A DNA stretch of 64,000 nucleotides from Vibrio injensis (GCF_001895205.1 NZ_BDJF01000027.1:248001-312000), one strand, 5' to 3'. Shown: positions 40,171 to 49,548, counted from the stretch's first letter. Notes: generated from the sequence alone by a model not told the origin. Program-made: numbers and translations.

Positions 40171-40890
40171 ATGGGAAGAAGTTTTGAAGTGCGCAAAGCC
40201 TCGATGGCGAAAACTCAAGGCGCAAAAATTAAAGTTTATTCGAAATACGGTAAAGAAATTTACATGTGTGCAAAAAATGGCGGCACAGATCCAGATATGA
40301 ACTTATCTCTACGCCACCTGATCTCTAAAGCGAAAAGAGATCAAGTTCCTGCTCACGTTATTGAAAAAGCCTTAGATAAAGCAACTGGCGGCGGCGGTGA
40401 AGATTACCAACCTGCTCGTTATGAAGGTTTTGGGCCTGGTGGTGCGAGTGTGATCGTCGATTGCTTAACGGATAACGGTAATCGTACTTATCAAGATGTT
40501 CGTCAATGCTTTGTAAAAACAGGGGCGAAGATTGGCACACCAGGTGTGGTAGCACACATGTTTGATCATCAAGCCGTCTTTCAATTTAAAGGCAGTGATG
40601 AAGAAGCGATCCTTGAAGCGTTGATGATGGAAGATGCTGATGTAACGGATATCGAGTTAGAAAACGATGTCATTACCGTGTTCGCACCTCACACCGAGTT
40701 TTTCAAAGTGAAAACGGCACTGGCTAATGCTTTTCCTGATTTAGTCTTAGATGTTGAAGAAATCACATTCGTGCCACAAAACCATACAAGTGTTAGTGGT
40801 GAAGATGCTGAAAAATTCCAAAAATTCTTGGATTTGTTAGATGATTGCGATGATGTACAACAGGTATATCATAATGCTGAAATCAGTTAA
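40171..40890 (+). CDS. yeeN: YebC/PmpR-family protein (YeeN-like)
   Basis: A 239-residue protein of the TACO1/YebC family. It begins [19 protein letters not shown]; the MGR-AFEVRK-type start and [15 protein letters not shown] are characteristic of the YeeN paralogue rather than YebC itself (MAGHSKW). It has [19 protein letters not shown] in the central acidic groove. Family members have been described both as transcription regulators (PmpR) and as translation factors that help ribosomes at difficult motifs; which applies here is unknown. It ends in a strong terminator. Confidence 0.9.
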   Translation: MGRSFEVRKASMAKTQGAKIKVYSKYGKEIYMCAKNGGTDPDMNLSLRHLISKAKRDQVPAHVIEKALDKATGGGGEDYQPARYEGFGPGGASVIVDCLTDNGNRTYQDVRQCFVKTGAKIGTPGVVAHMFDHQAVFQFKGSDEEAILEALMMEDADVTDIELENDVITVFAPHTEFFKVKTALANAFPDLVLDVEEITFVPQNHTSVSGEDAEKFQKFLDLLDDCDDVQQVYHNAEIS

Positions 40891-40905
40891 TCCATAAACT
40901 ACGAT

Positions 40906-40930
40906 AGCCGAGCTTGCCTCGGCTTTTTTA
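40906..40930 (+). terminator. Intrinsic terminator of the yeeN-like gene
   Basis: A 7-bp GC-rich perfect stem (40906-40912 with 40918-40924), 5-nt loop, followed by six T. Confidence 0.9.
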
Positions 40931-40972
40931 CGTCCTTAGCATGTCAATCTTATTCAATATAGGGAAATTATT

Positions 40973-41836
40973 ATGAAAGTCAGTTTTCTCGGTTTAGGCG
41001 TGATGGGTTATCCGATGGCAGGGCATTTAGCCAATGCGGGTTTTGAAGTGAGGGTTTTTAACCGTAATCAGCAAAAAGCCATTAATTGGTCTCAGCAATT
41101 CTCAGGCCACGCGGTAATGACCATCGCTGAATGTGTCGCTGATGCTGATGTCGTATTGATGTGTGTCGGTAATGACGATGATGTCCGCAGCATTACGCTT
41201 GGCCAGCATGGCGCGCTATCAGCAATGAAGCCAAATGCTATGCTAGTCGATCATACTACGACGTCCGCTGAGCTTGCCCGAGAGCTTGCCCAAGCGGCGA
41301 AAGAGCATGGAATAAGCTTTATGGATGCTCCGGTCTCTGGCGGACAAGCTGGCGCTGAGAATGGGCAATTGACCATTATGTGTGGTGGAGAGCAAACGCT
41401 ATTTGAAAAGTTGCAACCTGTTTTTGCCGCTTATGGTCGTTCTGCAATACGGATGGGGGAGGTTGGTCAAGGGCAAAGTGCTAAGATGGTCAATCAAATT
41501 TGCATCGCAGGCATCTTAAATGGACTGTCTGAAGGCTTGTTATTAGCTGAAAAAGCAGGCTTAGACGTTCCAACCATGATCGCTTGTTTAAAAAATGGCG
41601 CCGCAGGCTCTTGGCAAATGGAGAATCGTGCAATCAGTATGGCTGAGGATCGCTTTGATTTTGGTTTTGCTATTGATTGGATGATCAAAGATCTGCAATT
41701 TTGTCTTGATGAGGCTGAGCGTCATGGCTTGTGTTTACCGATGACCGAAGCAACAGCGCAACGTTATCGTGATTTGTCTGCTCAGGGGCTTGGCCGGATG
41801 GATACCTCGGTTTTAATCAAAGCACTTAGGGATTGA
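40973..41836 (+). CDS. 3-hydroxyisobutyrate dehydrogenase-family oxidoreductase
   Basis: A 287-residue beta-hydroxyacid dehydrogenase. The N-terminal Rossmann motif FLGLGVMGYPMAGHLANAG is present, with NRN after the second strand suggesting NADP preference. The substrate-binding signature DAPVSGGQAGAENGQLTIM and the catalytic lysine in GQGQSAKMVNQI are present. The C-terminal helical dimerisation domain is complete. Likely substrates are 3-hydroxyisobutyrate, tartronate semialdehyde or a succinic semialdehyde-type compound; context does not decide. Single gene following the yeeN-like terminator. Confidence 0.88.
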   Translation: MKVSFLGLGVMGYPMAGHLANAGFEVRVFNRNQQKAINWSQQFSGHAVMTIAECVADADVVLMCVGNDDDVRSITLGQHGALSAMKPNAMLVDHTTTSAELARELAQAAKEHGISFMDAPVSGGQAGAENGQLTIMCGGEQTLFEKLQPVFAAYGRSAIRMGEVGQGQSAKMVNQICIAGILNGLSEGLLLAEKAGLDVPTMIACLKNGAAGSWQMENRAISMAEDRFDFGFAIDWMIKDLQFCLDEAERHGLCLPMTEATAQRYRDLSAQGLGRMDTSVLIKALRD

Positions 41837-41862
41837 TCTTTTACCGCTGACGTCTCTTAGTC

Positions 41863-41909
41863 ATCATGCCCAAACAAAATATTTCATAAATTTGATTTGG
41901 GCATTGATG
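41863..41909 (+). terminator. Stem-loop downstream of the oxidoreductase
   Basis: A 9-bp perfect stem (41866-41874 with 41896-41904) has partial inward and outward extension and an A+T-rich loop. There is no clear T-run, so it is a weak terminator. The remainder up to 42123 contains no gene that I can see. Confidence 0.45.
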
Positions 41910-42123
41910 CCGTTATCGTTGTTTGATCAATCATTGGCCTCTTCTGTTGATCAGCAAAGCTATTCGCTCTATGCCACAAACTGAACTATATTTTTATGCA
42001 TAGGGTTTGTTACTCTTGTGATGTTCTTTGTTCATTCTTATCAGTGGGGTGGATGGAATAATCAAGGCTGACAGACCCTAGTCGTCTAAAAATAAATAGC
42101 ACGCACAGTCAGTGAGGCCGAGT

Positions 42124-43842
42124 ATGAGAGTACTGATCATCGATGATCATGCGACCAACCGAGAATTGTGCCGTATTATGTTGAGTCATATTACGCCGCA
42201 TGTTGATCTTTTTGCCGATGGCCAAGGGGTGGTTGCGGCGATGAAAAAGATGGATCCTTTGCCCGATATTATTTTGCTCGATGTGATGATGCCGGTAAAA
42301 GATGGATTTACGACAGCAAAAGAGATCCGGGCGGCTTTTCCTGAACAACATATTCCTATTCTGTTTCTCACTGCCTTAGATGATCAAGATTCCTTTGCTC
42401 GCTGTCTTGCTCTGGGTGATGATTTCATTCCTAAGCCGATTGAAAAAGGTGTCTTATTAGCCAAAATACAGGCGCATTATCGGATTGTAAAAATGCATCA
42501 GCAACTGATCTCTCAGCGTGATCAGTTACAGACTTTCCAAGATCAAGTCCAGCATGATTACTCTGTGGCTGAATCGATTTTTAGTAACTTAGTCGAAGAG
42601 ATGAGCACACAAATCGACCCCATTTATGGGATTCATTATATCTCTACTCCTTCAACGATTTTTAACGGAAATTTAATCTTGGTGGCTCGGCGTCGCTATG
42701 GTGGGATATACGTTATGATCGCGGATTCAAGCGTCGATGGCTTGCCTGCTGCGATTGCTAATATTCCTGCGACTCGTGCTTTTTTTGCATTAGCGGAACG
42801 GGGCTGTGCATTGAGCGAAATGGTTGTTGAGCTTAATCAAGAACTGGCGACATTCTTACCCCCGAGTATTCATATTGCTGCTAATTTATTTGAGATACAC
42901 TCCAATGGTTTTGAAGTTTCTTGGTGGGGGGGAGGAATGCCTGACGGTTATATATTATCGCCGAATCGTCAGTTGGTGAAACGCTTAGCATCGACACATC
43001 AACCCTTAGGGGTTCTACCGAGTGAAATGTTTCGCTGTGATATCAAACACTTTAAACTTTCACCTGGGCAGAGCATTGTCTGCTGCACGAAAGGTGTTAT
43101 TGAGACCCGTAATCAAGAAGGTGAGATGTTCGGTCGTAAGCGACTGGAAACATTATTGACTCAAGCATCGACACAATCGTTTATCAGCCTGATTGATTCG
43201 GCGGTGCACGCTTTTTCATCAGCAAGACAAGATGAAGATCTGTCCATTCTTACTTTATCTTTTCCGATCATCAATGCGCAAAATGTTCAGCCGATCCTCA
43301 GCTCTTCTCCCAGTCTAATTCCTTGTAAAAGTGAACTCTACTTTTCCTCTTCGGTGTTAAAGCAGATCATCTTAATGAACGAAGTTCGTTTATTTTTAAA
43401 AGGGATGATTCAAGTTGGCGATCATTTAGATTTTATCTGCTCGATTTTATCGGAACTCTTCACGAAGATTATTGAACAAGGTTTACTTGGTCTTTCTACC
43501 GAGCTGAAAGATCATCCAGATGGTTTTGTTCTTTATCATCAACAACGGGAGCAAGGACTGCAGGAACTGGCTGACGATTATTGGATCCGTTTTCAGGTCG
43601 ATTATCAACCTCAACAGCAGCGGATACTGTTTATTCTTGAACATAATGGACACCCGCTGACGGATGTTAATACCGAGCAAACGGATCGGATGCACGACGA
43701 TCAAGATTTATTGTTTGCAACGGAGCTATGTGAATCGATTCGTTATATAAACCACGGTCAGAAAATTCAAGCCGTGTATCGTTTTGATAGTCGGTATGCT
43801 TTTCCAGATGTCTCTTTAGTGATTGAAGACCAGGGGTACTAA
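42124..43842 (+). CDS. Response regulator with PP2C/SpoIIE-type phosphatase domain
   Basis: A 572-residue cytoplasmic signalling protein. REC is at about 1-120 (IIDDH; Asp acceptor in ILLDVMMPVKDG; K of PKPIEKG). A linker coiled coil (about 120-155) precedes a SpoIIE/PP2C-like domain (about 160-385, with IADSSVDGLPAAIA and EDLSILTL). The C-terminal region (about 400-560) looks like a degraded GHKL/HATPase_c_2 domain (LSELFTKIIEQGLLGLSTELK). Such proteins usually control an anti-sigma-factor antagonist by partner switching, but no STAS partner is adjacent. The N-box Asn is replaced by Lys. ATG 42124 with GAGG 6 nt upstream is preferred to GTG 42112. Confidence 0.88.
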   Translation: MRVLIIDDHATNRELCRIMLSHITPHVDLFADGQGVVAAMKKMDPLPDIILLDVMMPVKDGFTTAKEIRAAFPEQHIPILFLTALDDQDSFARCLALGDDFIPKPIEKGVLLAKIQAHYRIVKMHQQLISQRDQLQTFQDQVQHDYSVAESIFSNLVEEMSTQIDPIYGIHYISTPSTIFNGNLILVARRRYGGIYVMIADSSVDGLPAAIANIPATRAFFALAERGCALSEMVVELNQELATFLPPSIHIAANLFEIHSNGFEVSWWGGGMPDGYILSPNRQLVKRLASTHQPLGVLPSEMFRCDIKHFKLSPGQSIVCCTKGVIETRNQEGEMFGRKRLETLLTQASTQSFISLIDSAVHAFSSARQDEDLSILTLSFPIINAQNVQPILSSSPSLIPCKSELYFSSSVLKQIILMNEVRLFLKGMIQVGDHLDFICSILSELFTKIIEQGLLGLSTELKDHPDGFVLYHQQREQGLQELADDYWIRFQVDYQPQQQRILFILEHNGHPLTDVNTEQTDRMHDDQDLLFATELCESIRYINHGQKIQAVYRFDSRYAFPDVSLVIEDQGY

Positions 43843-43996
43843 ACCAATCGTATTGGTCTTTAATTGGGCCTTTTCCTTGTCATCAAGCCGATATCCAGTG
43901 ATGGGGGCCTTAATTTGAACATCGAATTATTTAGTGATTCAGGCATTTTTTATACACTGCTCTTTAATCCAAAGAGATGCTGTAAGGTTGAGTATT

Positions 43997-45670
43997 ATGT
44001 GGAAGGATCTGATTACTCTCTCGGAAGACAAGGGCCGCGTTATTGCGCGCTTGCCGAGCGATAGCAACGCAACCCCGGAATTAGCTCAAGCAGGATTGAG
44101 TGAGTCCTTAGCACGATTAGGGGCGGGGAAATTCTATGTGCTCGAAGATGCTGTCAATCGTTTTATCAATGGTGTTAAAGAAGGTAAAAAAGAAGCTCGA
44201 GAAGGTATCATCATCGCAGAAAAAAGAAATGCGACTGTTGAGGTTGTATTAAGTGAACAAGACATGCTGGCCAGTATGGTGGTGACCGGAGCTTATGGAG
44301 GGCGTGGTCTTTATGGTAGTGAGTTAGTGCATGCTTTGGCTCAAGCGTATGTGATTAAAGGTATAAATAAACAAGCTTTGAAAAAAGTTTTACTGGTGAG
44401 TAAAACGTTAAAACCTGGAGAAACGTTTACCCAGCCGATTGCTCAGGGGAAAGCGCCGATCCAAGGCCAAGATGTACAATTTTTACCCTTAGTAGACGAT
44501 GTGACAACCCGCATTTTAGCACCACAAAAAACCGCTGATCCGCATAAAGTTGACATGAGAAATTTGGGCGAAACGATCACTGTTGAGGAAAATGATCCGG
44601 TGATGCGCCGCAAGCCAGCCACTCAAGGTGAACCCGGTTTTACCGTTTTAGGGAAAGTGATCCCAGCTAAACCAGGTAATGAAGGAGTACTGGTTGCTGG
44701 TAAAGGGACATATATCTCCCCTAATGATCCTAATTTATTGCTCGCTAGCTTATCTGGAATGCCGATCATTAAGAATAAAACGGTCGATGTAGAAAGCGCC
44801 TTATGCCTCAATAATGTCAGTGTTGCAACTGGTCACGTAAAATTTAAGGGCAGTGTAGTCATTGCTGGAGATGTAGAGCCGGGGATGATCGTTCGCGCTA
44901 CAGGTTCTATTGTGATTGGGGGATTTGTTGAATCGGCAGATGTACAAGCTCAAGGTGATATTGAGATAGGTAAAGGGATTATTGGGCATACGGTTTATGA
45001 TGATGAAGCGAAAACCTGTGTGGTCAAATCAGGCGGCAGTATTAAAGCCAATTATGCACAATTTTCTGAGTTACAAGCAGCGGAAAATATTCAGCTTTCT
45101 GTGCATAGTCTGAGTAACGATATTCGTTGTGGGGGGGATTTAACCGTTTTAGATAAAGCGGAAAAACAAGGCACACTAAGCGGTGGCAGCGCTAAAGTTG
45201 GTGGAAAGGTTGTTTGCTTTAACCTTGGAGCCGAAGGCGATGCTGCCACTATGTTAGAGGCTTTTGCGCGTTATGGATGGTACCGCGACCGAATTGCCAA
45301 ACATAAAGAGTATTATAAGCAGGCTCAAGAGAGCACGATGGAAGTGATTCGCCGAGAATTAGAATTTAAAAAACGCCCAAAAGCTGAACGTAATGAAGAG
45401 GAAGCGTCACAGATTGAGCAACATAAGGCGCAATCAAGTGAGCGAATGGAAAAAGTTAAGGTAGCGGTCGACTTGTTAAATGAAGAGTTTGAACAGATGC
45501 TGGAAATCAATACCATTGAAGTCAAAGGTAAGGTATTCACCCACGTGACGATTCAATATGGTGACGAAAAAGTGGTGACGAAGCGGGTTCATGGGCCTTC
45601 GATGATTATGTTTAATCAGCATGAAATTAAGTTTTCTTCCAAATTGGATCAAGAAGATATTGGCATTTAA
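43997..45670 (+). CDS. DUF342 (FapA-like) protein
   Basis: A 557-residue protein with the N-terminal FapA-type region (to about 220; GETITVEENDPVMRRKP), a repetitive central beta-solenoid segment (about 270-420) built from VKFKGSVVIAGDVEPGMIV-like turns, and a C-terminal charged coiled coil (about 430-520, rich in E, K and Q). No signal peptide or membrane helix, so probably cytoplasmic. DUF342 proteins have been tied to cell-surface or signalling functions, but the biochemistry is unclear. ATG 43997 (AAGG 9 nt upstream) is chosen over 43934. It follows the REC-PP2C gene by 154 bp with only a small 6-bp hairpin between, so the two may be co-transcribed. Confidence 0.85.
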   Translation: MWKDLITLSEDKGRVIARLPSDSNATPELAQAGLSESLARLGAGKFYVLEDAVNRFINGVKEGKKEAREGIIIAEKRNATVEVVLSEQDMLASMVVTGAYGGRGLYGSELVHALAQAYVIKGINKQALKKVLLVSKTLKPGETFTQPIAQGKAPIQGQDVQFLPLVDDVTTRILAPQKTADPHKVDMRNLGETITVEENDPVMRRKPATQGEPGFTVLGKVIPAKPGNEGVLVAGKGTYISPNDPNLLLASLSGMPIIKNKTVDVESALCLNNVSVATGHVKFKGSVVIAGDVEPGMIVRATGSIVIGGFVESADVQAQGDIEIGKGIIGHTVYDDEAKTCVVKSGGSIKANYAQFSELQAAENIQLSVHSLSNDIRCGGDLTVLDKAEKQGTLSGGSAKVGGKVVCFNLGAEGDAATMLEAFARYGWYRDRIAKHKEYYKQAQESTMEVIRRELEFKKRPKAERNEEEASQIEQHKAQSSERMEKVKVAVDLLNEEFEQMLEINTIEVKGKVFTHVTIQYGDEKVVTKRVHGPSMIMFNQHEIKFSSKLDQEDIGI

Positions 45671-45774
45671 GCCTGATATTTTGCACGTTGAGATATCAGC
45701 GTGCGAAATCAATCCGTTCTACTTGAGATCGTTAGGCTATCAGCGCACAATCATAGCCAAAAAGAGGAGTAGAC

Positions 45775-46410
45775 ATGGATCTTTCAGATATTCGTCGTGA
45801 GTACACACAAGGTGGATTACGCCGCAAGGACTTATTGCTCGATCCGATCGAGCAATTCAATTTTTGGCTAGAGCAAGCGATTAATGCAGGGCTTGCAGAT
45901 CCAACGGCAATGACGGTGGCGACTGTAGATGACGATGGTCAGCCTTTTCAACGTATTGTTTTATTAAAAAATGTTGATCAGCAAGGTTTTGTGTTTTACA
46001 CCAACCTAGCAAGCCGTAAAGCGCAGCATATTGAACACAATCATCGCGTCAGTTTGCACTTTCCTTGGCATCCTTTAGAGCGTCAAGTGCACATTACTGG
46101 CGTCGCGGAAAAACTGACTGCCTTTGAGAACATGAAGTATTTCACTTCTCGTCCGAAAGAGAGTCAACTGGCTGCATTGGCGAGTAAACAGAGTAGCCGC
46201 ATCTCAGCTCGTGGTGTATTAGAAGGTAAGTATCTAGAACTGAAACAAAAATTTGCTAAAGGAGAAATTCCTGTGCCTAAGTTCTGGGGGGGCTATCGAA
46301 TCAAACCGCAAAGTATTGAGTTTTGGCAAGGTGGTGAGCATCGCCTACATGATCGTTTTCTATACAGTAAATCTGAACAACAGTGGCAGATAGAGCGTCT
46401 CGCACCATAG
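45775..46410 (+). CDS. pdxH: Pyridoxamine 5'-phosphate oxidase
   Basis: A 211-residue FMN flavoenzyme that oxidises PNP or PMP to PLP with O2. It has the family N-terminus [22 protein letters not shown]-contacting segments [19 protein letters not shown] and ASRKAQ, and the C-terminal PLP-site signature [13 protein letters not shown]. Normal length. There is an AGAGGAG ribosome-binding site. PLP feeds MalP and many other enzymes, though linkage here is probably fortuitous. It ends at a very strong bidirectional terminator. Confidence 0.97.
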   Translation: MDLSDIRREYTQGGLRRKDLLLDPIEQFNFWLEQAINAGLADPTAMTVATVDDDGQPFQRIVLLKNVDQQGFVFYTNLASRKAQHIEHNHRVSLHFPWHPLERQVHITGVAEKLTAFENMKYFTSRPKESQLAALASKQSSRISARGVLEGKYLELKQKFAKGEIPVPKFWGGYRIKPQSIEFWQGGEHRLHDRFLYSKSEQQWQIERLAP

Positions 46411-46417
46411 CTAGGCA

Positions 46418-46455
46418 CGACAAAGGGGATAATATGACTATTATCCCCTTTGTCG
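46418..46455. terminator. Strong bidirectional terminator (17-bp perfect stem)
   Basis: A perfect 17-bp inverted repeat (46418-46434 with 46439-46455) with a TGAC loop lies between the convergent pdxH and SUMF1/PEGA genes. Confidence 0.85.
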
Positions 46456-46469
46456 CCTTTATACTGTCG

Positions 46470-48287
46470 CTACAGCTCGCGTAGGACGCGAAATCCGAGA
46501 TAGTTAGCCGATGTAGAAGGTGAGACAAAAAGCTGATGATAAGCTTTAGCCATTTCAGGGGAGAAACTCCACGCCCCACCTTTAGCTATACCGGGATTAT
46601 CAGATGTCCATTGCCAAATGTTGCCGACCATATCGTAGAAACCTAATGGGTTTGGTGAAAATGCCATAACGGGGGACGTTTGCTTATTTGACCATGGTGT
46701 GCCACTCCATCCTGTGTTGGCTTGACCGGCTCCAAAATCATTCCCCCACCAGTAATCGGTTCTTCGCCCTGCACGGGCGGCCACTTCCCATTCATCTTCA
46801 CTCGGTAAGCGATAACGAAACCCTGTTTGTTGGGTTAGCCAATTGGCATAAGCTCTAGCATCGCTACGACTGATACAGACGGCTGGCGATTGAACGGTTT
46901 GTTTAAAGCCTGGGTTTTGCCAGTGACTTCCCGATACCGGAGCAACGGTTGTCCCTTGTACGGCCAGACAGATATTTTTCAGTTCAGCATCAGTTTTATA
47001 ACCCGTTTGCTGCACAAATTGTTTAAATTGTCCCACGGTGATTGGCGTTGCGCTAATAGCGAAAGCATGATCAAGGCGAACTTGACGAGAAGTATTCTCT
47101 CCCAGTAGGTATTCTCCTGCGAGTAAAGTGATCATCTGTGGGGCTTGCTGAGTATTTTTTAAGGTATCAGCGAATTTATCTCCCGCTTTTACCTCATTAA
47201 CAATTTCACGTAATACCGCTCGTAAGGTGTGATCGCTACTGATATTGACCTGTTGATCAAATGGGTGGAAACCTTCTTTTTTGATAACGACATGGTGTTG
47301 ACCAGTAGGGAGCATGATTTCAACAGGAGTACTACCATAACGGACACTATTAATCGTGACCTGATCGTTATGCTGATTGGAACGAATCATGACATTAACC
47401 CAAGCCACTTCTTTTTGTTGATTTGGATGGCTACCATCACTAGGAGCGAAGCAATATTGGCTATCAATATTGAGTAATGTACAAGGCACGTTTTCGGCAG
47501 GTCTTGCATCCAATTGTGCTTCAAGTACCGTTTTAAAGCGGTTGCCATCATAAAAACCAGAATCAACGGTTTTATGTCTGAGCAAGTGAATGTTGAGCGA
47601 AACGGCGGCGAGGTGCTGTTTGATCAACGGCGCTTCAGTGGTCTCTTCTATTAACCACGTTTGAAATTGATTGACGGCCTTTTGCTGAGCTAAATCAGTG
47701 GTTTGTTGGCTACACTGTGCCAAAGTCATTGTGGCATGACAGACATTGGTAAAGCTGACTTTTTGTTCTCCGACACGACTCAATTCTGCTCGTAATCGCT
47801 CTGCTCTTGCTCGGAGTCTATCTTGATCCAATTGAGTAATTTTTTGTTGGATAGCGTCTTGGCTAGCTTGTAATTGAACGAGCTGATTTTGCATTTCTTG
47901 CAAGGTTTGTTGAGCAAGCAAAGTGTCTTGTTGATTTTTCTTAACTTCAGACCAAGCCGTTTGGTAAGCGTGTTGTGAACCGCTAATGTCTAATTGCGGT
48001 TCATCAATCATTTTCAAATAATCACGTTCTAGGGCTGTTTTCGCTGAATTGAACACGGTATTGAGTTGTTTAGCTAAGGCAGTTAAACGAGCGAGTTCAG
48101 CTTGCTGAGTGTCCACCACCGTTTGCTGATGTTGAGTTGCTTTCTTCGCTTCTTGCCACTGGGTATGATGCGTAAATAATGCGTCATCAATCGCCATGAC
48201 TGAGGAAGGTGTGCCTTCAGCTAACGTGGGTGCTGTCACTAAGCAAGGTAAAAGTGCTAATAACAGAACGGGTAAACCTGGTCGCAT
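46470..48287 (-). CDS. Secreted coiled-coil/PEGA protein with SUMF1-like domain
   Basis: A 605-residue exported protein. Signal peptide at 1 to about 23, coiled-coil region about 30-180 (Gln-rich), a Cys-containing module about 185-285 (CHATMTLAQC and CTLLNIDSQYC), a PEGA domain about 305-355 (TINSVRYGSTPVEIMLPTGQ), then a SUMF1/formylglycine-generating-enzyme-like domain about 375-605 ending WQWTSDNPGIAKGGAW...GFRVLREL. The block KGGAWSFSPEMAKAYHQLF lacks the catalytic Cys pair of true FGEs, so sulfatase activation is unlikely; substrate or glycan binding is more plausible. It is downstream of a paralogue lacking the SUMF1 part. Confidence 0.82.
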   Translation of the reverse strand: MRPGLPVLLLALLPCLVTAPTLAEGTPSSVMAIDDALFTHHTQWQEAKKATQHQQTVVDTQQAELARLTALAKQLNTVFNSAKTALERDYLKMIDEPQLDISGSQHAYQTAWSEVKKNQQDTLLAQQTLQEMQNQLVQLQASQDAIQQKITQLDQDRLRARAERLRAELSRVGEQKVSFTNVCHATMTLAQCSQQTTDLAQQKAVNQFQTWLIEETTEAPLIKQHLAAVSLNIHLLRHKTVDSGFYDGNRFKTVLEAQLDARPAENVPCTLLNIDSQYCFAPSDGSHPNQQKEVAWVNVMIRSNQHNDQVTINSVRYGSTPVEIMLPTGQHHVVIKKEGFHPFDQQVNISSDHTLRAVLREIVNEVKAGDKFADTLKNTQQAPQMITLLAGEYLLGENTSRQVRLDHAFAISATPITVGQFKQFVQQTGYKTDAELKNICLAVQGTTVAPVSGSHWQNPGFKQTVQSPAVCISRSDARAYANWLTQQTGFRYRLPSEDEWEVAARAGRRTDYWWGNDFGAGQANTGWSGTPWSNKQTSPVMAFSPNPLGFYDMVGNIWQWTSDNPGIAKGGAWSFSPEMAKAYHQLFVSPSTSANYLGFRVLREL

Positions 48288-48339
48288 TGTTGCCTACTTC
48301 AGTTAAGTTTTTGAAAATTATTGTCGCTATTCTAAACGA

Positions 48340-48394
48340 AAACGCCGTTTTGTCAGAAGTCATCTTTCAATAACTTAGGACCAAAACGGCGTTT
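48340..48394. other. Long-loop hairpin between the two PEGA genes
   Basis: Two 13-nt arms (48340-48352 and 48382-48394) are exact reverse complements across a 29-nt loop, and each arm is nearly self-palindromic. Located between same-strand paralogues, it may be a terminator or attenuator, or a bound operator pair. Confidence 0.6.
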
Positions 48395-48444
48395 AAACGA
48401 CAGCTTTGTGAAATCAGACCAGAAAACGAGTCGATTTACAGGAA

Positions 48445-49548
48445 TTAATCGTTTCTACTAGGGCGAAGTCTTACCCAAATAGTGTCATTTCCGTTGATTG
48501 TGACGGTTTGATTATAGGTTTCAAATCCGTCTTTAGTCACAGAAATTTGATGACGTCCTGCGGGTAAAACGACTTCCACAGGCGTACTGCCGTATTGTAT
48601 ACCGTTAATAGTGACGGAATCATGATATTGATCTGAACGAATGGTTACATTGGCCCACTGTTTTTCATTTTTGCTATTGACGGTTTCAGTTGCATTTTTT
48701 AAGCAATAGCGACTAGATACGTTTAACAGTTTGCAGGCGGCAACGGCTTCTGGACGTGCTTGTAGCTGAGCCTGAATATGAGTGAAATACTCGTTGTTCC
48801 CTTCAAATCCACTACGGATCACTTGGCTTTCTTGAACGTGAATATTGAGTTCAACGCCACGCAGATTTTGCTTAGCGATGACCGATTCAGTCAAGTTATC
48901 AAGTAATTGCTCTCTGAAGGTATTCACAGCACGCTGACGAGTCAATTGTTGACCTTGATTGGCACACTCACCCAGCGTCATACTGGTCGAACACGTAGTC
49001 CGAAAGCTTGCTTCTAGCACGCGACTTTGACGCAGCTCAGCTTCTAGGCGCTTAACTCGTGCATCAATCTTGCTCTCTTGCAAGTTAGTGAATTCGGTTT
49101 TCAAACGAGCATGACGCTGCTTCATTTGAGATAAACGCATATCACTTTCTGTCATCGCTTGCTGATTAGTAAGTTGCTCCGATTGGTTTTGTTTCACATC
49201 GGCCCAAGCTTGCTGATAGCGCTGTTGAAAGGTGACTAAATCGGTGTCTGGATCTTCAAGAAGGCGATTATACTGTTTGTCCAGAGCAGATTTTGCCCGG
49301 TTTTGCCGTGCATTAAGCTCATCACTTTCACGTTTTAAACGTGCCTGTTCATTTTTAAGTTGTTGAAGTTGAGCTCCTTCCGCTTCAAATTCTGCAGCGA
49401 TAGTGTCAATTTCACTTTGTTTAATGGTTATTTTTTCATCGATGGCGGCCACAGGATCAACCTGTGTAACTTCTTCCGCGAACACCGATGCCGATACCCA
49501 CAGAGGGCTTAGCGCAAGCAGTAGCGCTGGGAGGTGATATTTGATCAT
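48445..49548 (-). CDS. Secreted coiled-coil/PEGA protein, paralogue of its neighbour
   Basis: A 367-residue exported protein. Signal peptide at 1 to about 24 (VFAEE), long coiled coil about 35-180, the Cys module about 190-300 (CSTSMTLGEC and CKLLNVSSRYC) and a C-terminal PEGA domain about 310-365 (TINGIQYGSTPVEVVLPAGR). It is collinear with the first 355 residues of the downstream gene, so the two arose by duplication, with the SUMF1 domain gained or lost. PEGA domains are usually surface or cell-wall associated. Function unknown. Confidence 0.82.
   Translation of the reverse strand: MIKYHLPALLLALSPLWVSASVFAEEVTQVDPVAAIDEKITIKQSEIDTIAAEFEAEGAQLQQLKNEQARLKRESDELNARQNRAKSALDKQYNRLLEDPDTDLVTFQQRYQQAWADVKQNQSEQLTNQQAMTESDMRLSQMKQRHARLKTEFTNLQESKIDARVKRLEAELRQSRVLEASFRTTCSTSMTLGECANQGQQLTRQRAVNTFREQLLDNLTESVIAKQNLRGVELNIHVQESQVIRSGFEGNNEYFTHIQAQLQARPEAVAACKLLNVSSRYCLKNATETVNSKNEKQWANVTIRSDQYHDSVTINGIQYGSTPVEVVLPAGRHQISVTKDGFETYNQTVTINGNDTIWVRLRPSRND

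Noticed and set aside
42143..42154. RctB-like 12-mer ATGATCATGCGA
   Set aside because: It lies in the conserved DDH codons of a receiver domain and matches 10/12 only; likely chance.
46470..47160. Functional formylglycine-generating enzyme
   Set aside because: The SUMF1-like domain lacks the catalytic cysteine region and no sulfatase gene is nearby.
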